Shown here: piece after piece, positions 5,218 to 10,627 of the stretch
Layout: each line of letters starts with the position of its first letter
Position numbering within the stretch: the first letter of the stretch is position 1
NCBI GenBank assembly: GCA_031272745.1
Contig: JAISTF010000115.1
Span: forward strand, 1 to 10,627
Direction: 5' to 3'
From: Eubacteriales Family XIII. Incertae Sedis bacterium
GTDB lineage: Bacteria > Bacillota > Clostridia > Peptostreptococcales > Anaerovoracaceae
DNA length: 10,627 bases
Program-made: the position numbers and the translations under genes
The notes under the pieces: model-generated
Databases searched by the model: none
Seen by the model: the letters and a program-made list of their open reading frames with translations, nothing else
What the model was told of the DNA's origin: nothing

Positions 5218-6554
5218 GCGATGGCCCTCCATACCGGACTGTTGATCGAATCGTGGATCTCCTTCGTGAAATTCACGACGCCCTCGAAGCCGGCGAGCGC
5301 GTGCCGCCGTTCGTGGTTGTGGTCGCAAAACGCGACGCCGAGCTTGTACGCGAGCGGGCGCTCCTTCACGCCGCCGACGAGGATGTCCGCGCCCTTCAGC
5401 TTCATGAACGTCTCGAGCTCCGCGGGGTTTGCGTCGTCGAGCACCACGCATTCCTGCCCGACGAGCGAGCGGATCACCTCGTAGTCCTCCGGCCGCCCCG
5501 TCTGCGTCCCGACGACGACGGGCTCCATGCCCATTGACTGGAACTGCCGGATGAGCGAGATCGCCTTGAAGCCGCCGCCGACGTAAATCGCCGCGCGCTT
5601 GCCTTCGAGGTGCGGGCGGTACGCCTCGACCACCGGCCGGATCTCCCGCGCCCGCCGCGCGCAGAACGCCCGCGCCCGGTCTTCCGCGTCCGGCCCGCCG
5701 ACCCTGCGCGCCACGCGCAGCAGCGAATCCGTCGTGTCCTCGACCCCGAAAAAGCTCACGCGCTCGTACGGCACGCCGAGCTCCTCCTCCATGCGCCCCG
5801 CGAGGTAGATCATCGACCCCGCGCACTGCACGATGTTGAGCGCGGCCCGCGGCGCGGAGATCAGCGACTCGTAGCTCGCGTCGCCCGTGACCGTCGCATG
5901 GACCGGCACCCCGATCTCCCTGAGGTAATTTTCAATAATCCACATCTCGCCCGCCAGGTTGTAGTCCCCGAGGATGTTGACGCCGGTTGCTTCTTTTTGA
6001 TATGCCTCTTCGGAGAGGCGGTGCGGCAAGATGAGTTCCATGATGGCGTTGCAGGCCATCTTGTATCCGAAGCTCTTGTTTCCCGAAAAGCCCGGGGACT
6101 TCACGGGGATGCAGCGGATGCCGAAACGCCGCTCGGCGTCACGGCAGACCGCGTCCACGTCGTCGCCGATGACGCCGACGATGCAGGTCGCGTAGACGAA
6201 GATGAGTTTCGGGGCGTAGTCCGCCACGATCTCCTCGATGGCAGCCGCGAGTTTCTTCGCGCCGCCGAAGACGACGTCGCGCTCCTGCAAATCCGTCGAA
6301 AACGAATTGCGGTAGAGCTCGCTGCCGCTCGTCAGGCTGCCGCGGATGTCCCAGGTGTAGCTCGCGCAGCCGATGGGGCCGTGGACGATGTGGAACGCGT
6401 CCGTGATCGGATTGAGCACGACGCGCGCGCCGCAGTAGACGCAGGCCCTTTGGGAGACGCTGCCGGAGACGGAGTCCTGGTCGCAGGACAGGCCGCGGCC
6501 CGCACCGCCGGCACCGATGGATTTCTGGCGTTCTTCGAGTATCGACGTCTTCAT
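5214..6554 (-). CDS. nifE: NifE, FeMo-cofactor scaffold subunit
   Basis: A 446-residue NifE. It pairs with the NifN part of the next gene product to form the cytoplasmic scaffold on which NifB-co gains Mo and homocitrate before transfer to NifDK. Visible hallmarks are Cys38 (RACVYCGARVVLNPI), Cys63 (HGPIGCASYTWDIRGS) and Cys124 (YATCIVGVIGDD), which hold the inter-subunit [4Fe-4S] cluster, plus Cys244 in NIVQCAGSMIYLA, equivalent to the cofactor cysteine of NifD. The NifD cofactor histidine region is replaced by the NifE-type CDHNHERRHALAGFEG. The ATG at 6554 follows the nifK stop by 2 nt, with GAGG/GGTGAT in the nifK end as ribosome binding site; it overlaps nifN-B by 4 nt. Length and motifs are complete, with no sign of damage. 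Confidence 0.97.
   Translation of the reverse strand: MKTSILEERQKSIGAGGAGRGLSCDQDSVSGSVSQRACVYCGARVVLNPITDAFHIVHGPIGCASYTWDIRGSLTSGSELYRNSFSTDLQERDVVFGGAKKLAAAIEEIVADYAPKLIFVYATCIVGVIGDDVDAVCRDAERRFGIRCIPVKSPGFSGNKSFGYKMACNAIMELILPHRLSEEAYQKEATGVNILGDYNLAGEMWIIENYLREIGVPVHATVTGDASYESLISAPRAALNIVQCAGSMIYLAGRMEEELGVPYERVSFFGVEDTTDSLLRVARRVGGPDAEDRARAFCARRAREIRPVVEAYRPHLEGKRAAIYVGGGFKAISLIRQFQSMGMEPVVVGTQTGRPEDYEVIRSLVGQECVVLDDANPAELETFMKLKGADILVGGVKERPLAYKLGVAFCDHNHERRHALAGFEGVVNFTKEIHDSINSPVWRAIA
5225..5230 (-). promoter_or_regulatory. Ribosome binding site that fixes the nifN-B GTG start
   Basis: GGAGGG on the minus strand, inside the last codons of nifE and 7 nt before GTG at 5217. The in-frame ATG at 5232 overlaps this site and so is not a credible start. 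Confidence 0.75.
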
Positions 6555-6556
6555 GG

Positions 6557-7927
6557 CTACATCACCACCTCGAGGTCCTCGTCCGCGCAGTCGCGATCCT
6601 GGCGATCCATGACCGCGTTTGCGATCTGCTCGAACAGCCGCAGCGCGCCGCGGTAGCCGACGATCGGGAAATACGGATGCGCATAACGGTCGAGAATCGG
6701 GAAGCCCGCGCGCACAAACGGCACGTCGAGCGCCTTCGCAATCTGCTTGCCGTAGCTCGTGCCGATCATGAGATCGACGGGCGCGTCCATCATCCACTGG
6801 TGCAGCTCAAACAGGTCGCCCGAGCTCTTCACGCGCACGGTCTCTTCGTCCACGCCCGCCGCCGCCAGCAGCTTCTTCACGCGGCGGTCAAACCGCTCGC
6901 CCGGCGTGCCCGTCAGCACGTAGGCCGGCACGAGCCCGAGCTCCAGCGCGAACGCCGTCAGCCCAATCACCGTGTCGGGGTCGCCGAAGATCGCCACGCG
7001 CTTGCCGACGAGGTAGAAATGCGCGTCGAGCATCACGTCCACGAGCTGCCCGCGCTCCTCTTCAAGCTCGTAAGGGACGTCGCGGTTGAACGATTTCGCA
7101 AGCGTCATGAGGAAGCGGTCCGTCGCGTCGATGCCGATTGGCAGCGGCAGCAAATCGTAGTCCACGCCGCATTTGCGCTCGAGCTCGATGGCGGGCTCCT
7201 CGCTCGTCAGCTCGCCGAGCGCGATCGTCTTCATGCAGTCGCCGAGCCCGATGACGTCGCCGAGCGGCGTGCCGCCCTGCGGGTACATCGCGAAATGCCC
7301 CGTCATCGGCGCATCCATGACGCCGCTCGTATCGGGAAACAGCGTGATCGGCGTCTTCATCGCCTTCGCCATACGACGAATCTCCCGCATGTCGCCGGGA
7401 TTGACGAAGCCCGGAAAGACCGCGACGCGTCCGTTATGGATTTCCGATTTTGCGGACAGGTAGCGGATGAAGCCGCTCATCATGTTGAAATACCCGTTGA
7501 TGTGGCTCCCGACGTAACTCGGCGTGTTCGTATGGATCACATGCTTGCCTTCGGGAATGTCGAGGTCCTGGATGTACGCGTTCATGTCGTCGCCGATCGT
7601 CTCGGAGAGGCAGGTCGTGTGGACCGCGATGATCTCCGGATTGTACACGTCGAAGACGTTGCGCGCGCCCGTGCGCAGGTTCGACCCGCCGCCGAAGACG
7701 GACGCGCCCTCGGTGAACGAGCTCGTCGCCGCGATGGCCGGCTCCTTGAAATGCCGCGACAGGAAGGTGCGGTGGTACGACGCGCAGCCCTGCGAGCCGT
7801 GGCTGTACGGCATGCAGCCGTGGACGCCGAGCGCCGCATACATGGCGCCGACCGGCTGGCAGGTCTTGCAGGGATTGATGCGCAACGCGGTGCGTTCGTA
7901 TTCGCCTTTCGGGGTCAGGTCAAGCAT
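6557..7927 (-). CDS. nifK: NifK, nitrogenase MoFe protein beta chain
   Basis: A 456-residue beta subunit of dinitrogenase. P-cluster ligands are Cys23 (KTCQPVGA), Cys48 (HGSQGCASYHR) and Cys106 (HTTCLSETIGDD). The N-terminal extension seen in proteobacterial NifK (over 510 residues) is missing, as in clostridial NifK. The central FPGFVNPGDMREIRRMAK and VDVMLDAHFYLVGKRVAIFGDPD blocks are typical. It forms the alpha2-beta2 tetramer with NifD and shares the P-cluster, which relays electrons from NifH to FeMo-co. The ATG at 7927 has GAGGTG just upstream and overlaps the nifD end by 8 nt (ATGCTTGA), which suggests coupled, near-equimolar translation. Confidence 0.98.
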   Translation of the reverse strand: MLDLTPKGEYERTALRINPCKTCQPVGAMYAALGVHGCMPYSHGSQGCASYHRTFLSRHFKEPAIAATSSFTEGASVFGGGSNLRTGARNVFDVYNPEIIAVHTTCLSETIGDDMNAYIQDLDIPEGKHVIHTNTPSYVGSHINGYFNMMSGFIRYLSAKSEIHNGRVAVFPGFVNPGDMREIRRMAKAMKTPITLFPDTSGVMDAPMTGHFAMYPQGGTPLGDVIGLGDCMKTIALGELTSEEPAIELERKCGVDYDLLPLPIGIDATDRFLMTLAKSFNRDVPYELEEERGQLVDVMLDAHFYLVGKRVAIFGDPDTVIGLTAFALELGLVPAYVLTGTPGERFDRRVKKLLAAAGVDEETVRVKSSGDLFELHQWMMDAPVDLMIGTSYGKQIAKALDVPFVRAGFPILDRYAHPYFPIVGYRGALRLFEQIANAVMDRQDRDCADEDLEVVM

Positions 7928-9566
7928 TGGTCACCTCGCTTTCTTTGGGCGCGTCCGCCGCGTCCGCCGTCTCCGGCTCCGGCGTGTCGTTCACAAACGC
8001 CGCCTGCAGCACGGGCTCGGTCTTCCACGGCGGCGTCACGTATTTCCACGCCGGCGCGTAGATGCCCATCGCGATGTCCCGCGCGAAATTGATCGCGCCG
8101 CGGAAGCCCGCGTAAGGCCCGCTGTAATCGTAGCTGTGCAGCTGTCGCGACACCGCGCCGCTCTTCTGCAGGATGTATTTGTCCTTCACGCCCGACAGGA
8201 AGATGTCCGGCTTCAGCTCCGCGAGAAACGCCTCGGTCTCGTAGTGGTTGAGGTCGTCGACGACCACGCCGCCCGCCTCCATGTCGGGGATGATGCCCTT
8301 GTAATCCTCGAGCGGAATCACCTTGCGCAGCTTCTCGCGCTCCGCCTCGGTGTATTTGTCCTCGTAGCGCTCCTTGTCCGGCTCGACCGTGATGCTCTCG
8401 ATGTTCTTCGAGTCCGCGTCCTCCTTGATGTCCGGAATGACGCGCCGCCCCTCATAATCGTCGCGGTGCGCAAACTCATGCCCCGCGAGCACGGTCTTCA
8501 CGCCGAAATCCTTCAGCAAATATTGATAATGGTGCGAGCGCGACCCGCCGACATAGAGCGCCGCGGTCTTGCCCGTCAGTTTCTCTCTATAATAATCCCG
8601 CTCTTCCGCGATTTCCGCGAGTTCATCCTCAATGACCTCCTCGGTGCGCTTTTTCAGTTCCTCGTCGCCGAAGTATTCCGCGACGTCGCGCAGCGACTGG
8701 ATGGACGCGTCGATGCCGATGAAATTCACCTTCACCCAGTCGGTGCCGAATTTCGTCTTCATCATCTCGGCGATGTAGTTGATCGAGCGGTGGCATTGCA
8801 CGAGGTTGAGCTCGGCGCGGTCGGCCTTCGTCAGGTCCTCGTAGGAACCGTCGCCCGTCAGCACCGCGATGACGTCGTAGCCGACACGCTTCAGCAGGCG
8901 CTCCGTCTCCCAGCCGTCGCCGCCGATGTTGTACTCGCCGAGCAGGTTCACCGAATGCTTCACGCGCGGAATCTTGTCGCCCGTGCCGATGACCTTGCGC
9001 ATGATGCCGTTGTTGGCGATGTGGTGGCCGGCGCTCTGGCTGACGCCCTTGTAGCCCTCGCACGAAAACGCGATGCAGGGGATGCCGTACTCGGCTTCCG
9101 TCTCCGACGCGACCGCGTGGATGTCGTCCCCGATGAGGCCGACGGGGCAGGTCGAGCAGATCATCAGCGCCCGCGGCTTGAACAGCTCGAGCCCTTCCTT
9201 GATCGCCTGACGCAGTTTTTTCTCGCCGCCGAAGACGATGTCCGTCTCCTGCAAATCGGTCGAGAAGCAATACTGCGTGAAGCTGCCCTCGTCCGCGCGC
9301 GCCTTGTTGCGCCGCGTGCCCCAGGCGTAATACGAGCAGCCGATGGGACCGTGCACGATGGTGAGCGTGTCCTTCAGCGGCCCGATGACGACGCCCTTGC
9401 AGCCCGCGTAGCAGCATCCGCGGTTCGTCATGATGCCGGGGATGCTGCGCGTGTTCGCCGCGATCTCCTGCTCCTCGGGGGCCTGGCCCACTTCGAGGAT
9501 GTGCGCCTTGCGGTTTTTGTAGACCTTGGCGCTGTACTTGTCGAGTACCTTGTCTTTTGCGTCCAT
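7920..9566 (-). CDS. nifD: NifD, nitrogenase MoFe protein alpha chain
   Basis: A 548-residue catalytic alpha subunit. P-cluster ligands are Cys51 (NRGCCYAGCKGVV), Cys77 (HGPIGCSYYAWG) and Cys140 (CSTCPVGLIGDD). FeMo-co is held by Cys258 (NLVQCHRSINYI) and His477 (SRQLHSYDYSGPYAGFRG). Residues lining the active site are kept: Val59, Arg85, Gln177 and His181 (SQSAGHHIANN), and Arg343 (GGSRSHH). An insertion of about 50 residues (about 375-432) marks the clostridial, C. pasteurianum-like NifD type, and a short acidic Ala/Pro tail follows residue 520. These ligands, and the lack of a delta-subunit gene, argue for Mo rather than V or Fe-only nitrogenase. AGGAG lies 7 nt before the ATG at 9566. It follows nifI2 by 10 nt. 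Confidence 0.98.
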   Translation of the reverse strand: MDAKDKVLDKYSAKVYKNRKAHILEVGQAPEEQEIAANTRSIPGIMTNRGCCYAGCKGVVIGPLKDTLTIVHGPIGCSYYAWGTRRNKARADEGSFTQYCFSTDLQETDIVFGGEKKLRQAIKEGLELFKPRALMICSTCPVGLIGDDIHAVASETEAEYGIPCIAFSCEGYKGVSQSAGHHIANNGIMRKVIGTGDKIPRVKHSVNLLGEYNIGGDGWETERLLKRVGYDVIAVLTGDGSYEDLTKADRAELNLVQCHRSINYIAEMMKTKFGTDWVKVNFIGIDASIQSLRDVAEYFGDEELKKRTEEVIEDELAEIAEERDYYREKLTGKTAALYVGGSRSHHYQYLLKDFGVKTVLAGHEFAHRDDYEGRRVIPDIKEDADSKNIESITVEPDKERYEDKYTEAEREKLRKVIPLEDYKGIIPDMEAGGVVVDDLNHYETEAFLAELKPDIFLSGVKDKYILQKSGAVSRQLHSYDYSGPYAGFRGAINFARDIAMGIYAPAWKYVTPPWKTEPVLQAAFVNDTPEPETADAADAPKESEVTNA

Positions 9567-9576
9567 ATGGTTTCTC

Positions 9577-9951
9577 CTATAACCCTGCTTTCCCCGTCCG
9601 GACGACGTACGTGTCCTTGATGTCGGCCACGAAGATGCGCCCGTCCCCGGGGTTCCCCGTCTGGTTCGCGTCGATGATCGTCTTGATCGCGAGATCCGCC
9701 ATGTCGTCCTCGACGACGAGCGAAATGAACCTGCGCGGCAAGAGCCGGATCGGCTCCGTCATCGACTCGCCCTCTTTCGTCCGCGGCAACTCGCCCGTGC
9801 CGAGCACGAGGCTCACGGTGTCCGGCTCGAGCACCTGCTTGCCGCGCCCGAGGCATTTCCTTGCGAAGAACGCAGGGAAGCCCGCGGCCGCAAGGGCCTC
9901 TTTCGTTTCGTTGACCTTGGTCGCACGAATGAATGCTTGTATCTCTTTCAT
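9577..9951 (-). CDS. nifI2: NifI2, PII-like regulator of nitrogenase
   Basis: A 124-residue PII (GlnB) family protein of the NifI2 class. It begins MKEIQAFIRATKVNETKEAL, has a long T-loop region (about 38-72, including TGELPRTKEGESMTEPIRLLPRR), then FISLVVEDD and the B-loop TGNPGDGRIFV (98-108). In methanogens, where the system was worked out, NifI1 and NifI2 act together: they bind NifDK and block it when ammonium is high, and 2-oxoglutarate relieves this. Location between nifH and nifD fits exactly. GGGAGAAGGGC precedes the ATG at 9951. Its TAG stop leads straight into the nifD ribosome binding site. Confidence 0.95.
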   Translation of the reverse strand: MKEIQAFIRATKVNETKEALAAAGFPAFFARKCLGRGKQVLEPDTVSLVLGTGELPRTKEGESMTEPIRLLPRRFISLVVEDDMADLAIKTIIDANQTGNPGDGRIFVADIKDTYVVRTGKAGL

Positions 9952-9965
9952 GCCCTTCTCCCTTT

Positions 9966-9990
9966 CGGGCGGCAGGATGCCGCCCCTACA
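9966..9990 (-). repeat. Third copy of the 25-bp palindromic unit, over the nifI1 stop
   Basis: On the minus strand this is TGTAGGGGCGGC, a 5-nt loop (ATCCT), then GCCGCCCG, the same unit as the pair in nifN. Its TAG (9986-9988) is the nifI1 stop codon, and the rest fills most of the 34-nt gap before nifI2. The transcript would form a 7-8 bp GC stem directly after nifI1 and just before the nifI2 ribosome binding site. Confidence 0.82.
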
Positions 9991-10312
9991 ATCCCTGCTT
10001 GCCGGTGCTGATCGTCCACGCGTCGACGATCTCGCTGATGAAGATGCGGCCGTCGCCGTAGTTGCCCTCGGCGCCCGTGCGCGCGTTGCGCGTGATGACC
10101 TTCACGACGTCGTCCTTGTCCTCGTCCTTCACGACGAGGAGCAGCATCTCTTTCGGGATTTCGTCGTAGTGGATGTCCCCGACGGCCATGCCGCGCTGCT
10201 TGCCGCGTCCGTAGACCGTCATCTTCGTCAGCGCGCCGAAGCCCGCGTCGAGCAGTTCGCTCATGACCTCCCCGACCTTCTCCGGCCGGATGATCGCCCT
10301 TACCATTAGCAT
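9986..10312 (-). CDS. nifI1: NifI1, PII-like regulator of nitrogenase
   Basis: A 108-residue PII-family protein of the NifI1 class. It starts MLMVRAIIRPEKVGEVMSEL, has a T-loop region around residues 36-55 (YGRGKQRGMAVGDIHYDEIPK), then MLLLVVKDED and the B-loop TGAEGNYGDGRIF (79-91), the ATP/2-oxoglutarate-binding region of PII proteins. With NifI2 it forms the complex that inhibits dinitrogenase in response to nitrogen status. GGAGGG lies 9 nt before the ATG at 10312; the second ATG (10306) is also possible but would shorten the conserved start. The stop codon lies within a palindromic repeat. It begins 21 nt after nifH. Confidence 0.95.
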   Translation of the reverse strand: MLMVRAIIRPEKVGEVMSELLDAGFGALTKMTVYGRGKQRGMAVGDIHYDEIPKEMLLLVVKDEDKDDVVKVITRNARTGAEGNYGDGRIFISEIVDAWTISTGKQGL

Positions 10313-10333
10313 CGTCCTTTTCCCTCCTTTTTT

Positions 10334-10627
10334 TTACGCGACGTCGAGCAGCCCGTGCTCCAGCAGCAACTCTTCCAAGCGCTCCTGCTTCAGCGGCGTC
10401 GGGACGACGAACATTTCATTATTCTCGATGTTCTTTGCGAGGGTGCGGTACTCGTCCGCCTGGCCGCACGTCGGGTCGTAGTCGATGACCGTCTTCTTGT
10501 TGATCTCGGCGCGCTGCACCATGTTGTCGCGCGGCACGAAGTGGATCATCTGCGTGCCGAGCTCCTTCGCGAACGCGCTCACGAGCTCCGCCTCGCCGTC
10601 GACCTTGCGGCTGTTGCAGATGATGCC
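10334..10627 (-). CDS. nifH: NifH, nitrogenase Fe protein, C-terminal part
   Basis: The last 97 codons of nifH; the gene continues beyond the right edge. The fragment reads GIICNSRKVDGEAELVSAFA, then LGTQMIHFVPRDNMVQRAEI, TVIDYDPTCGQADEYRTLA and LEELLLEHGLLDVA. This is the nucleotide-binding NifH C-terminal half, with the ICNSR adenine-contacting stretch and the FVPRDN motif. The P-loop, switch regions, cluster cysteines and the ADP-ribosylation arginine lie outside the window. NifH is the ATP-dependent reductase of dinitrogenase and also serves in P-cluster and FeMo-co maturation. The TAA is followed by a 21-nt gap with an A-rich run and the nifI1 ribosome binding site. ChlL/BchL and NflH homologues are excluded by the context and by these motifs. 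Confidence 0.97.
   Translation of the reverse strand, partial: GIICNSRKVDGEAELVSAFAKELGTQMIHFVPRDNMVQRAEINKKTVIDYDPTCGQADEYRTLAKNIENNEMFVVPTPLKQERLEELLLEHGLLDVA

Noticed and set aside
3781..5484. Plus-strand open frame of 567 codons opposite nifN-B
   Set aside because: It is antisense to conserved NifN sequence and has low-complexity Arg/Ala/Asp composition with no recognisable domain or ribosome binding site.
5218..5826. Upstream in-frame extension of nifN-B to an ATG at 5826
   Set aside because: It would overlap about 200 codons of nifE in another frame, and the extension has shadow-like composition; the GTG at 5217 with its GGAGGG site gives a normal NifN start.
7920..9566. Fe-only or V-type nitrogenase, suggested by the AnfO-like neighbour
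   Set aside because: NifD has the clostridial Mo-type insertion and motifs, nifE/nifN/nifI are present, and no delta-subunit gene (anfG/vnfG) lies between nifD and nifK.
7524..9620. Plus-strand open frame of 698 codons opposite nifD/nifK
   Set aside because: It is antisense to two unmistakable nitrogenase genes; its protein is a repetitive His/Arg/Val/Leu/Ala mix with no family motif, as expected from the complement of GC-rich codons.
1..10627. CRISPR arrays, tRNA or rRNA genes
   Set aside because: No regularly spaced repeats and no recognisable tRNA or rRNA sequence were seen on either strand; the only repeats are the three copies of a 25-bp palindrome and isolated hairpins.

Overview
This window carries most of a molybdenum nitrogenase (nif) operon, read entirely on the minus strand from the right edge leftwards. 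The order is nifH (3' end only), nifI1, nifI2, nifD, nifK, nifE, a fused nifN-nifB, a thioredoxin-like [2Fe-2S] ferredoxin and an AnfO-family accessory gene. Gaps between genes are a few tens of bases at most. Several junctions overlap (nifD/nifK by 8 nt, nifE/nifN-B by 4 nt as GTGA, ferredoxin/anfO by 1 nt as TGATG), so this is one translationally coupled transcription unit. It ends in hairpins in the gap left of anfO.

The organism is most likely an anaerobic, high-GC member of the Clostridia (Bacillota). The reasons are: nifI1-nifI2 lie between nifH and nifD; NifN and NifB are fused, as in Clostridium pasteurianum; NifD has the clostridial insertion of about 50 residues; NifK is short; and the ferredoxin closely resembles the C. 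pasteurianum [2Fe-2S] ferredoxin from memory. Genus cannot be assigned from the sequence alone.

Region by region: 1-236, 5' part of an acetate/succinate transporter gene (GPR1/FUN34/YaaH family, minus); 237-346, short divergent intergenic region; 347-736, small uncharacterised protein (plus); 737-1669, XerC/D-like tyrosine recombinase (minus), abutting the previous gene tail to tail; 1670-1866, AT-richer gap with the recombinase leader and the nif operon terminator; 1867-10627, the nif operon.

How the genes work together: NifH (Fe protein) passes electrons to NifDK. NifB builds the 8Fe core NifB-co from SAM and [4Fe-4S] units. NifEN matures it to FeMo-co, which is delivered to NifDK. NifI1/NifI2 are PII-like proteins that switch off NifDK when fixed nitrogen is plentiful. 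The [2Fe-2S] ferredoxin and the AnfO-like protein are probable accessory factors. No nifV, nifU/S, nifX, nifA or molybdate transport genes are present in the window.

The least ordinary features are small palindromic repeats placed inside the operon. A 71-bp inverted pair lies in frame inside the NifN part of nifN-B. A third copy of the same 25-bp unit covers the nifI1 stop codon. A second, unrelated palindrome lies in the NifN-NifB linker. An AnfO-family gene in a Mo-type operon, and a recombinase with Gln in place of the HxxR histidine, also deserve a second look.
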